Shown in pieces: positions 20,211-28,588 of a stretch of DNA of 64,000 nucleotides. Every line of letters begins with the position of its first letter. Position 1 is the first letter of the stretch. Under the pieces are notes generated by a model. The model was not told the DNA's origin. It saw only the letters and a program-made list of their open reading frames with translations, and did no database searches. A program made the translations under genes and the position numbers. This DNA comes from Sphingobacterium puteale. Lineage in GTDB: Bacteria > Bacteroidota > Bacteroidia > Sphingobacteriales > Sphingobacteriaceae. The stretch lies in NCBI RefSeq assembly GCF_003627955.1, contig NZ_RBWS01000004.1, positions 62,001 to 126,000 on the forward strand. The letters run 5' to 3'.

Positions 20211-20969
20211 ATGGTTGAGTTATTTCACTTAAATTGTGTTCGGATTGTTTCGCAGGTGAACGACAATGTGTGCGGGCATTGCCTGTTAATTAAGGATGGA
20301 GACAGATTGGTTTTAATTGATACGGGTATTGGCTTGTTGGATACCCGTTATCCGATGGAACGGATAGGTAAAGAACTTGTGGAAATGGTTGGTTACCGTT
20401 TTAATGAGGAGCTGACAGCTATCCGTCAGATTGAAAAATTAGGATTTGATCCATCTTCTGTCACCGATTGTGTGATATCTCATTTAGATAATGATCATAT
20501 AGGAGGACTGGCTGATTTTCCAAATGCCACTGTTCACGTTGGAAAAGAAGAGTATGAAAGCTATCTGGCCGGTAACCCGCGTTATTTGGAAATACCATTA
20601 TCGTATCAGCCGATAATCAAAACTTATGCAAAAGATGATCTTCAATGGTGTGGTCTTGAAGTTAGAAAACTGGCGATTGATGTTCAGGTTCCACTGTATC
20701 TGGTACCTCTCTTTGGTCATACTTTAGGGCACTGTGGAGTTGCTATAGGATCTGAAGTCAAATTGCTCTATGTCGCTGATGCGTATTACATGAAAGTAGA
20801 ACTTACTGACCAAACGCATCCTGTGAATATTTTGGCCGAAAGTAGAGCCGAAGATAATCATCAGCGCTTAGAATCGCTGGACAAAATCCGTCGCTTTATA
20901 GCCCTAAATCCTGGCGTTAAAGTATTCGGTTATCATGATATTACCGAGTTCGACGATTTCACCGAGTGA
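20211..20969 (+). CDS. MBL-fold metallo-hydrolase
   Basis: The protein of about 252 residues has a metallo-beta-lactamase fold. The metal motif is H91-x-D93-x-D95-H96 (SHLDNDHIGG), so the second His of HxHxDH is Asp, a variant I recall in a known MBL subgroup. Later ligands are probably LFGHTLGHCG, VADAYY and GYHD. The layout is close to lactonase-type hydrolases, so lactones or other esters are possible substrates. I choose ATG 20211 (MVELFHLNC) because upstream in-frame ATGs at 20202 and earlier add residues that do not fit the fold. Confidence 0.85.
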   Translation: MVELFHLNCVRIVSQVNDNVCGHCLLIKDGDRLVLIDTGIGLLDTRYPMERIGKELVEMVGYRFNEELTAIRQIEKLGFDPSSVTDCVISHLDNDHIGGLADFPNATVHVGKEEYESYLAGNPRYLEIPLSYQPIIKTYAKDDLQWCGLEVRKLAIDVQVPLYLVPLFGHTLGHCGVAIGSEVKLLYVADAYYMKVELTDQTHPVNILAESRAEDNHQRLESLDKIRRFIALNPGVKVFGYHDITEFDDFTE

Positions 20970-21011
20970 TATAGTAATAAGTTGGAAGGTGGAGAGCTGT
21001 CCGCTTAAAAA

Positions 21012-21043
21012 AAGGATTGACAATGTTTCTTTTGTCAATCCTT
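21012..21043. terminator. Terminator between the convergent MBL and DUF4822-like genes
   Basis: AAGGATTGACAA and TTGTCAATCCTT form a perfect 12-bp stem with an 8-nt loop. It is flanked by A-runs on the left and TATGGTTT on the right, so it works best for the minus strand. Confidence 0.7.
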
Positions 21044-21087
21044 ATGGTTTAAGTGGAGTTACGTCTCCATGTAATCAAAAAAGCTGA

Positions 21088-21570
21088 TTATTTTGGTTCT
21101 TTGTGGGGTGTCGGTGTATGGACAATATCGAAATAAACGGCTTTATTGTCGTTGTTCGGATAGATGCGGTACGTAAATTCCTGTTTTGTCAATACCGTAA
21201 TATCAACCACACGTGTGAAAAGTGTTTCTCCCGCAGCATTTTTAGCAACGATAGTCCGTGTTTTCCCATCTGCTGAAACAGACCAGTCTCCATGCATTTT
21301 GGGAGAGTCATCCAGATTGAACATGGTAAAGGTACCATTGGATTTGAAGTAGGCAAAACCTACGAAATTTGAGACATTGGCATCTGTCAATACCACATTT
21401 TCACCTTTGTTATTTTTGGCGTTTGTTGTCTCCCAAGCGGTACTAGCTAATACCTCGCTTGGTGTAAGCTGAGGCTCTGGTGTAACTTCATCATCCTTAC
21501 TGCAGCTGGCTATCAGCAAAGTACAAATGGCAATATAACATACCAATGCAATCTTTTTTAAATCTTTCAT
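21088..21570 (-). CDS. Lipoprotein, DUF4822-like
   Basis: The protein of about 160 residues has a lipoprotein leader (MKDLKKIALVCYIAICTLLIASC, Cys then SKDDE). I choose ATG 21570 because it begins the signal peptide. The mature part is one beta-rich domain: LASTAWETTNAKNNKG, NFVGFAYFKSNGTFTM, PKMHGDWSVSADGKTRT, FTRVVDITVL and YRIYPN. This pattern is how I remember the DUF4822 family of Bacteroidota and Firmicutes, which has no known function. The fold suggests a lipocalin-like small-molecule binder. Confidence 0.65.
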   Translation of the reverse strand: MKDLKKIALVCYIAICTLLIASCSKDDEVTPEPQLTPSEVLASTAWETTNAKNNKGENVVLTDANVSNFVGFAYFKSNGTFTMFNLDDSPKMHGDWSVSADGKTRTIVAKNAAGETLFTRVVDITVLTKQEFTYRIYPNNDNKAVYFDIVHTPTPHKEPK

Positions 21571-21728
21571 AATCATTAAATTTATTGTTTCACAAAAGTA
21601 ATTGCATGGTTGTGATTGCATTTGTCCCTTTTATTCCAAGGTTTGAAGGATTTATAACAACTACAGAGACAGCCAAGATTTTCTAAAAAGGAGGCTATTG
21701 TATTGTTTTGATGCTTAAGGGGAGCTTA

Positions 21729-21822
21729 GTAAGAGTAAGAGTAGGAGTAGGAGTAGGAGTAGGAGTAGGAGTAGGAGTAGGAGTAGGAGTAGGAGTAGGA
21801 GTAGGAGTAGGAGTAGGAGTAG
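21729..21822. repeat. Hexanucleotide tandem repeat (GTAAGA)2(GTAGGA)13.7
   Basis: Two GTAAGA units are followed by thirteen perfect GTAGGA units and a partial one, 94 bp in all. The array lies between the DUF4822-like gene and the end of the second efflux operon. A unit of 6 keeps any frame open, giving a Val-Gly repeat on the + strand that I do not consider coding. It is the only long simple repeat I noticed in the window. Confidence 0.95.
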
Positions 21823-21871
21823 AAAAGTCTGAACTTTGGGGAAGCCGGAATAGGTCAAAGATGTTGCTACC

Positions 21872-21906
21872 AAAAATAAGGCAGGAGACCCTCGCGGTCC
21901 CCTGCC
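21872..21906 (-). terminator. Terminator of the second efflux operon
   Basis: GGCAGGAGACC and GGTCCCCTGCC pair at 10 of 11 positions around CTCGC. On the minus strand the stem is followed by TTATTTTTGG. It lies 46 bp beyond the outer-membrane factor stop. Confidence 0.85.
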
Positions 21907-21951
21907 TCCCAGATATGTGATATAAAATTAGAAAAATTGCACCTTCGAAAA

Positions 21952-23397
21952 TTAGTTATTGTTCCAGCCTCCACCTAAAGAGCGATAGAGATCTACTACA
22001 GCTGAAAGTTCGGCTTTTTTGACTTGCGCGAGCTCTAGTTCACTCTGCAATATATTGCTTTGCGCGGTGATTACTTCCAAGTAAGTAGCCATACCCGTCT
22101 CAAACAGTAGGTTCGCATGTTTTGTAGCCTCTTTCAAACGGTTGGTTCGATCCAAAGTAATCTGTTGTTTTTCTTTTAGTTTTTGAATCGAGACTAAAGC
22201 ATCGGAAACTTCGCCAGCCGCAGCAATGACCTTTTGTTTGAAAATCATAACATTTTTTTCTTGTTCTATACGAGCAAGTTCATATTGTGTTTTCAACTCT
22301 CTACGCTGAAAAATAGGCTGTGTAATACTTCCTGTAATAGCACCAAATAACGAGCCTGGCAAATTAAACCAGTTACTGGCTTTGAAAGCATTGACTCCAG
22401 CCTCAGCACTTATGACCAAGGATGGGTACATTCTCGCTTTAGCGGATTTTTGATAGGCCTGAGAAGCTGTGACAGCAAGTTCAGCCTGCTTAACATCCGG
22501 ACGGTGGCTTAGTAAGTCTGCCGGTATTCCTGTCGCCAAATCTTCTGGAAAACGAACATTGACCAATTGTTCCTGTGTTTTGATTTCTGCAGGGAGTTTA
22601 CCACTAAGGATCTGAATTGCATTCTCCTGAAGGCGAATCTGCTGCTCGAAATCAGGGATAAGCGCGGCTGCAGACAAACGTTGTGCGTCAACTTGTTCTA
22701 AGGCAAGTAATGTAATATCACCAACTTCGTATTGTTGTTTAACGATGCGGAGGGTCGTGTCGCTTAACTGTAAATTTTGCTGTGCGATATCCCGCAATTG
22801 GTAAAGCATCAAAAGTTGATAATAGCCTTGCGCTACTTGGGCAATCAATTGTGTTTGTATGACTTTTTTCGCCTCTTCCGTCTGCAAGTACGATGCTAAG
22901 GCAGCGGCGTTCTGGTTTTTGATTTTTCCCCATAGGTCAGCCTCCCAAGATACACCCACTGAAGCCGTATAGTCTTCAACATGGTGCTGTTTTAGAAATT
23001 GGCCCAAACTTAATCCGTTCATACTGTTATTGGAGGGGTTGGTGCTGTTTCCCCTGATCTGCAACTGTGCTGAAGGAAGATAATTTGCTTTTACCTGCCT
23101 TAAGCTCAGTTGAGATGCCTCTATATTTTTAAGAGCCAATTGCATATCCAGGTTATGTTGGATAGCACTGTCGATCAAGCTTTGTAAAACCCGATCTTTA
23201 AAAAAGTCGCGCCAAGGAATAGAACCAATATTGTTTTCTTGTGGCGCTTTCCCCTGATCACGATATTGCTCGGGCAGATTTGGCGCAAGGTTTTTATTGC
23301 TGACCAATTTATCTGTTTTACAAGACCACGCTGCAAAAGATAAGATGAAAATAGTCAATAGCTTTGCTTTTCTATTCATATATTTCGATGTTGTCAT
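21952..23397 (-). CDS. RND efflux outer-membrane factor (second system)
   Basis: This 481-residue OprM/TolC-type lipoprotein has a leader ending FAAWSCKTDK (from ATG 23397, or 23379 giving MNRKAKLL). The two OEP repeats are evident, with PADLLSHRPDVKQAELAV at the start of the second and QPIFQRRELKTQYELA matching the paralogue at 12138-13565. It is the last gene of the tetR-led operon, 6 bp after the permease, and ends before a clear terminator. Confidence 0.92.
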   Translation of the reverse strand: MTTSKYMNRKAKLLTIFILSFAAWSCKTDKLVSNKNLAPNLPEQYRDQGKAPQENNIGSIPWRDFFKDRVLQSLIDSAIQHNLDMQLALKNIEASQLSLRQVKANYLPSAQLQIRGNSTNPSNNSMNGLSLGQFLKQHHVEDYTASVGVSWEADLWGKIKNQNAAALASYLQTEEAKKVIQTQLIAQVAQGYYQLLMLYQLRDIAQQNLQLSDTTLRIVKQQYEVGDITLLALEQVDAQRLSAAALIPDFEQQIRLQENAIQILSGKLPAEIKTQEQLVNVRFPEDLATGIPADLLSHRPDVKQAELAVTASQAYQKSAKARMYPSLVISAEAGVNAFKASNWFNLPGSLFGAITGSITQPIFQRRELKTQYELARIEQEKNVMIFKQKVIAAAGEVSDALVSIQKLKEKQQITLDRTNRLKEATKHANLLFETGMATYLEVITAQSNILQSELELAQVKKAELSAVVDLYRSLGGGWNNN

Positions 23398-23403
23398 TGT
23401 TCA

Positions 23404-26400
23404 CTAATTATTTGTATGTACAGGAATTTCCAAAGAAATGGATTCATTTTCTCGTTGTTTTTCCCTTGGCGTGCCACTTACTTTCTCCTGTATAAATTGA
23501 AAAACAATAAAGAGGATAGGAATAATAAACAGTCCTAATACAACGCCACTGAGCATTCCACCGGCAGCTGCGATACTGATTGAGTGGTTACCCTGCGCAG
23601 AGGGGCCTACTGCGGTCATCATAGGAATCATACCCACAATAAACGCTAGGGAGGTCATGATAATAGGACGCAGACGTAGGCGTGCTGCTTTAAGCGCCGC
23701 GCTAGGTATTGAGAGTCCCTGTTTCCGCCCCTGGATAGCGAATTCGACAATTAAAATTGCATTCTTTGCCAACAAACCAATTAACATGACCAAAGCTACC
23801 TGAACGTAAATATTATTTGCCGTATCGGTGAAACTAATTGCTGCAAAGACACCGAATATCCCTGTTGGAATAGAGAGTATAACCGCTAATGGGATAATAT
23901 AACTTTCATATTGTGCCGCAAGCAGGAAGTAAACAAAGATCAAACAAAGAATAAAAATAAGGGTCGACTGACCTCCCGAAACAATTTCTTCTTTGGTCAT
24001 ACCCGAAAATTCATAGGTAAATCCAGTAGGCAAATGCTGTTTCGCAACTTCTTCGACCGCACGGATCGCATCCCCTGAACTATAGCCGGGTTTTGGGATC
24101 GCATTGATTCCGATCGAATTAAATAGATTGTAACGCGAAGCAGTCTCAGGTCCATATACACGTTGCAATTTAACCAATGTGTTGATCGGTACCATGTCAC
24201 CTAATCTGTTTTTTACAAAGATTCCGTCCATGGAAGTTGGTTCGCTGCGGTCTTTTGCATCTGCTTGGACCATAACGCGGTAGTATTTTCCAAATCGATT
24301 GAAGTCTGATGCCTGTGCACTACCGAAGTAGGCCTGCATGGTCTGCAAGATGCTTTTGGTACTTACACCAAGTTGCTCGGCTTTGATATCATCCACCTGC
24401 AATTCATACTGTGGATAATCCGCTTTGAATGTCGTAAAGGCCATCATGATTTCAGGACGTTTCATCAGTTCACCGATAAAGCCTTGACCAATAGTGCTGA
24501 ATTTACCAAGTTGTCCTCCGGTTCTATCCTGAAGAACCATATCAAGACCATCCACGTTACTAAATCCGGGAACCGTAGGAAAGGTAAATACGAAAAAATT
24601 TGCACCTTTGATATTTGCTAAACGTTGGTTCACATCGGCCATGATTGCATTGATATCCTTGATGTTACCGCGTTCTTCATGAGGTTTCAACAAAATAAAT
24701 GCAACACCCGCGGAAGGACTGGTTGATTGTGTTAAGATATTAAAACCAGCCAAAATGTTTAGTGTCTTGGTAAAGTCAGCATGTTGGAGCTGTTTTTCAG
24801 CTTCAGCCAATGCACCCGAAGTACGATCCAAAGAGGCACCGGCAGGCATGGATAATGATACGGCGATAAAACCCTGATCTTCGGAAGGGATAAATCCGGT
24901 TGGTGTACGACGAATCATAAAAATCGTCAACAACAAGGTGATCCCCAATCCTGCAAAAGCTACCCATTTGTAACGGATCAAAAAGCGTAAACTGCCTAAG
25001 TAATTCTTTGTGAGTCGGTCAAAACCAACATTAAATCCTGTAAAGAAACGTTCTTTGAAATTAAGTTTCTTGGCGCCGTCGTGGCCATGGTGTGTAGGCT
25101 TTAAAAATAGAGCACAAAGCGCCGGACTTAAAGTCAAGGCATTGATGGCCGAAATTACAATGGCTATGGCCAGGGTAAAGGCAAATTGTCGATAGAAAAC
25201 TCCCGTCGAACCTTCCATAAACCCAATAGGAAGAAACACTGCGGACATAACCAGGGTAATGGAGATGATAGCTCCAGTAATCTCACTCATGGCGGAAGTG
25301 GTCGCTAATTTGGGCGGGAGATTATTATGCTCCATTTTGGCGTGTACCGCCTCCACCACCACGATGGCATCATCCACGACGATACCGATTGCCAGTACGA
25401 GTGCAAATAATGTCAGCAGATTGATGGAGAAACCAAAAAGCTGCATAAAGAAAAATGTTCCTACAATCGCCACAGGCACAGCGATGGCCGGTATCAACGT
25501 GGATCTAAAATCCTGAAGGAATAGGAAAACAACTAAAAATACCAGAATAAAAGCTTCGATCAAGGTATGTTTAACTTGATCAATAGATTGATCGAGCGCA
25601 TCTTTGGTATTATATAAAACAAGATACTTCACACCCTTTGGAAAGCTTAAAGAAGCTTTTTCCATAAATTCCTGGATGGCAATCTGAATTTCATTCGCAT
25701 TGGACCCAGCTAATTGCATGACGCCAATATTGAGCCCGGCTTTACCATTGATACGTGTATGGCTCGCGTAGGTGTATGACCCTAATTCAACGCGGGCGAC
25801 ATCTTTAAGTTTTAAGACCGAACCATCTGTATTTGATCGGATAATGATATTCTCGTAATCGCTGGCTTGGTTAAGCTTACCTTTATATTTGATGACAAAT
25901 TCAAAGGCTTCGCGACTACTTTCGCCAAATTTTCCAGGAGCGGCTTCAACGTTTTTATCTTGGATAGCGGCCATCACTTCCTCCGGAGTTAATTTGTAGG
26001 CGGCCATTTGGTTTGGATTAAGCCATACACGCATGGAATAATCTTTACTACCACCGAAAGCCAATGCTTGTCCTACTCCAGGGATACGTTTAAGTTCTGG
26101 AATGATGTTGATCTGCGCATAATTGGTAATAAAGGTTTGATCATATTTACCCTCGTCCTCAGTATATAGATCCAATACCATGATCAAGCTATTTTGCTGT
26201 TTGGCGGTTGTAATCCCGGCCTGAACAACTTCGGCCGGGAGCTGGCTCGTGGCTTGTGCCACCCGGTTCTGTACATTGACAGCAGCCTGATCAGGATCAG
26301 TGCCCAGCTTAAAATATACCGTAATCATCAATGATCCGTCATTACTGGCGGTAGAGCTCATATAGCTCATGTTTTCGACCCCATTGATAGACTCTTCCAG

Positions 26401-26592
26401 CGAAGGAGCAACAGCACGAAGTACTGTTTCGGCATTTGCGCCTGGATATAATGCGGTGACCTGTACCGCAGGTGGGGCGATGTCCGGAAATTGCTGTAAG
26501 GGCAGCTTTAGGATACCGATTACTCCCAATATCACAAGTAATATGGAAATTACGGTGGCAAGTACAGGCCTTTCTATAAATTTCTTAAGCAT
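23404..26592 (-). CDS. RND multidrug efflux permease (AcrB/HAE1 family, second system)
   Basis: The 1062-residue permease starts MLKKFIERPVLATVISIL. It has the aspartate pair in LAIGIVVDDAIVVVEAVH near residue 406, LLAKNAILIVEFAIQ and RLRPIIMTSLAFIVGMIPM. It is a clear paralogue of the permease at 13567-16716. Differences in the periplasmic loops suggest a different substrate range. The C-terminal extension after EKVSGT is polar and about 20 residues long. It lies between the adaptor and the channel genes with gaps of 18 and 6 bp. Confidence 0.95.
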   Translation of the reverse strand: MLKKFIERPVLATVISILLVILGVIGILKLPLQQFPDIAPPAVQVTALYPGANAETVLRAVAPSLEESINGVENMSYMSSTASNDGSLMITVYFKLGTDPDQAAVNVQNRVAQATSQLPAEVVQAGITTAKQQNSLIMVLDLYTEDEGKYDQTFITNYAQINIIPELKRIPGVGQALAFGGSKDYSMRVWLNPNQMAAYKLTPEEVMAAIQDKNVEAAPGKFGESSREAFEFVIKYKGKLNQASDYENIIIRSNTDGSVLKLKDVARVELGSYTYASHTRINGKAGLNIGVMQLAGSNANEIQIAIQEFMEKASLSFPKGVKYLVLYNTKDALDQSIDQVKHTLIEAFILVFLVVFLFLQDFRSTLIPAIAVPVAIVGTFFFMQLFGFSINLLTLFALVLAIGIVVDDAIVVVEAVHAKMEHNNLPPKLATTSAMSEITGAIISITLVMSAVFLPIGFMEGSTGVFYRQFAFTLAIAIVISAINALTLSPALCALFLKPTHHGHDGAKKLNFKERFFTGFNVGFDRLTKNYLGSLRFLIRYKWVAFAGLGITLLLTIFMIRRTPTGFIPSEDQGFIAVSLSMPAGASLDRTSGALAEAEKQLQHADFTKTLNILAGFNILTQSTSPSAGVAFILLKPHEERGNIKDINAIMADVNQRLANIKGANFFVFTFPTVPGFSNVDGLDMVLQDRTGGQLGKFSTIGQGFIGELMKRPEIMMAFTTFKADYPQYELQVDDIKAEQLGVSTKSILQTMQAYFGSAQASDFNRFGKYYRVMVQADAKDRSEPTSMDGIFVKNRLGDMVPINTLVKLQRVYGPETASRYNLFNSIGINAIPKPGYSSGDAIRAVEEVAKQHLPTGFTYEFSGMTKEEIVSGGQSTLIFILCLIFVYFLLAAQYESYIIPLAVILSIPTGIFGVFAAISFTDTANNIYVQVALVMLIGLLAKNAILIVEFAIQGRKQGLSIPSAALKAARLRLRPIIMTSLAFIVGMIPMMTAVGPSAQGNHSISIAAAGGMLSGVVLGLFIIPILFIVFQFIQEKVSGTPREKQRENESISLEIPVHTNN

Positions 26593-26610
26593 AAGTTTGT
26601 CGTTATAATA

Positions 26611-27807
26611 TTAATTGATGCTGTCTTTTGATAAAGGTTGTGGTGTGATTTTTTGGCCGTCTTGCAGTAAATCAATACCCTTATAAACAATGCGGTCGCC
26701 TGCATTTATTCCTTTACTTACAAGATAGTTTGAACCACTTTTTCCGATGACAGTAATAGGCTGCTGTACAACTTTATTTTCTTTTCCGACCGTATACACA
26801 AAGATCTTGTCTTGCATTTCAAGTGTAGCAAGTTGTGGCACCAATAGAGCCTGATCGTATTTCTTTTGTAGTCTGACACGGCCTGTATTTCCATTACGTA
26901 ACACTCCTTCGGGATTACTGAAAGTCGCACGTAACGTAATCGCACCAGTGTTTTTGTCAAACTGACCATCCACCATATCTATTTTTCCTTTTTGATCATA
27001 AATAGTCTGATCAGAAAGCACTAAGCTGATTGGGGGAAGGTTGTTTAATTTTTGTTGCAGGTTACTACCTTCCGTATTGTTTTTGAAGGCAATAAAATCA
27101 TTTTCTCCCAATGAAAAATAGACGTGGAGATCTCTGACATTTGAAAGTGCTGTCAAGGGTTGTGTATCAGTTGGGCCTACTAAACTTCCTTGTTTGCGTT
27201 GCAGCCTTCCGATATATCCATCGGTTGAAGCGCGGATCAAGGTATAGCCCACATTGATTTTTGCGGTCTCTACAGCAGATATTGCCAATTGCACATTTGC
27301 CTTAGCAGCATTGCGCGCACTGATCGCTGTTTTTAATTGAAAATCAGTCAGGACTTTGGTATTTACCAACTTTGTTTTCTTTTCAACTTCCAGTTCTGCA
27401 TTTTCCAATGCAGCTTTCGCAGCTAATAAGTTGGCCTTAGCTTGATTCAATTGCTCTTGGTAAGGGCGGTCATTAATTTTAAAAAGCGCCTGACCTTTAC
27501 TGACCTTCGCACCCTCATCGACATAGATCTGTTCCAAAATGCCCTCAACCTGGGGTCTGATTTCAATATTGGCAGAAGCTTCGATTGTTGCCGGATATTC
27601 CTGATAGATGGTCTCCTGGCCATTTTCGATGCTGACAACAGGTAGGCTAACTAGTGGCGGATCATTAGGCTTGCTTGTTCCTGTCGAACAGCTGTATAAC
27701 AAAATTGCACTAAGCACATATGCAGTCTTTACGATATTAATTCGTTTAACACTGTTAAGTGCAGGAATGTAAATCTTCTTAAGACTTGGTGATACATTTG
27801 TTTTCAT
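26611..27807 (-). CDS. RND efflux periplasmic adaptor (second system)
   Basis: The 398-residue lipoprotein has a long N-terminal region of about 27 residues before the hydrophobic leader that ends LLYSCSTGTS. The lipoyl halves are VEGILEQIYVDEGAKVSKGQ and RASTDGYIGRLQRKQG, with the helical hairpin between them. A later in-frame start may be the true one given the long basic N-terminus. It is the first pump gene after tetR, preceded by a near-copy of the tetR operator. Confidence 0.9.
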   Translation of the reverse strand: MKTNVSPSLKKIYIPALNSVKRINIVKTAYVLSAILLYSCSTGTSKPNDPPLVSLPVVSIENGQETIYQEYPATIEASANIEIRPQVEGILEQIYVDEGAKVSKGQALFKINDRPYQEQLNQAKANLLAAKAALENAELEVEKKTKLVNTKVLTDFQLKTAISARNAAKANVQLAISAVETAKINVGYTLIRASTDGYIGRLQRKQGSLVGPTDTQPLTALSNVRDLHVYFSLGENDFIAFKNNTEGSNLQQKLNNLPPISLVLSDQTIYDQKGKIDMVDGQFDKNTGAITLRATFSNPEGVLRNGNTGRVRLQKKYDQALLVPQLATLEMQDKIFVYTVGKENKVVQQPITVIGKSGSNYLVSKGINAGDRIVYKGIDLLQDGQKITPQPLSKDSIN

Positions 27808-27836
27808 GTGATATTAAAAATTGAAGTTTTGGTGTA

Positions 27837-27851
27837 TTTAACGGTGTTAGA
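27837..27851 (-). promoter_or_regulatory. Second TetR operator candidate, before the adaptor gene
   Basis: TTTAACGGTGTTAGA matches the perfect palindrome at 28503-28517 at 13 of 15 positions. It lies 30-44 bp upstream of the adaptor ATG, where a repressor would block transcription into the pump genes. Confidence 0.55.
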
Positions 27852-27885
27852 TTTTTTAACGTTGTATTTTTTGATGCAAAAAAAA

Positions 27886-28485
27886 TTAGTCAGTAAGTGA
27901 ACGTGTGATTCCGTAGATTGCATCTTTTAGTACCTCCTGGTTGGTATTGTCTCCGTTACCTTGATTAACTAAATTGATGGATATGAGGCCATGTATAATA
28001 GACCAGTATGTGAAATATTTTCTACAGATCAAGTCTTCTGACGGACTTTTATCTTTCATGATCTCACGAATTACGTCACTGATCAATCTGCCATGAGATT
28101 CAGCACACTTATACGTTTTTTCAAACCCACAGCAAGCTGTACCTACCCCAAACATGAGTTGGTATAATTCGCGCTCTTCAAATGCAAAATCCCAGTAACT
28201 GAACCACATTGCTTCCAATTGTTTCTCCAAGTCGGTTTGAGTTGATTTGGCTTGTCTGACTTTTTTTGCAAGTAAGAGATAACCTTGGTTGGCAAGTTCG
28301 TTTAAAATTGCATCTTTGTTTGCAAAATACTCATAAATCATGGGGGCGGTATATTCGATGATATCCGCAATTTTGCGCATACTCAATGCCTGCCATCCCT
28401 CTTCTTTTACGATTTGAAGAGCGGCATCGAGAATATTTGTTCTATTCTCATCCTTAAGGCGTTGTATGCGTTCTTTACTACCCAT
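27886..28485 (-). CDS. TetR/AcrR-family repressor of the second efflux operon
   Basis: The 199-residue regulator has an N-terminal HTH (residues 13-60: NILDAALQIVKEEGWQALSM, then RKIADIIEYTAPMIYEYF and the usual KDAIL). An all-alpha ligand domain follows, with the FEERELYQLMFG block common to TetRs of the WHG type. A Cys pair (ACCGF, about 120) lies near the middle. It is encoded just upstream of the pump genes in the same direction. The perfect palindrome 18 bp before its start and the near-copy before the adaptor support autoregulation and repression of the pump. The inducer is unknown. Confidence 0.92.
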   Translation of the reverse strand: MGSKERIQRLKDENRTNILDAALQIVKEEGWQALSMRKIADIIEYTAPMIYEYFANKDAILNELANQGYLLLAKKVRQAKSTQTDLEKQLEAMWFSYWDFAFEERELYQLMFGVGTACCGFEKTYKCAESHGRLISDVIREIMKDKSPSEDLICRKYFTYWSIIHGLISINLVNQGNGDNTNQEVLKDAIYGITRSLTD

Positions 28486-28502
28486 GCTTAATGCATAAAT
28501 GA

Positions 28503-28517
28503 TTTAACAGTGTTAAA
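28503..28517 (-). promoter_or_regulatory. TetR operator candidate upstream of tetR (perfect palindrome)
   Basis: TTTAACAGTGTTAAA is a perfect 7-1-7 inverted repeat 18-32 bp before the tetR start and after the previous gene's terminator. A 13/15 copy precedes the adaptor gene. Confidence 0.65.
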
Positions 28518-28535
28518 CAAAATTCTAACTTTTTA

Positions 28536-28571
28536 TTTTATTTAATGACATTTGAAAGTCATTAAATAAAA
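28536..28571 (-). terminator. Terminator of the GHKL ATPase gene
   Basis: TTTTATTTAATGAC and GTCATTAAATAAAA form a perfect 14-bp AT-rich stem with an 8-nt loop, 18 bp after the GHKL gene stop. It separates that gene from the tetR operon. Confidence 0.6.
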
Positions 28572-28588
28572 ATGTCGCTTAAATATTC

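Noticed and set aside
21708..21920. Open frame with a Val-Gly repeat across the GTAGGA array
   Set aside because: The frame is open only because the repeat unit is 6 bp with no stop; there is no supporting start region or domain outside the repeat.
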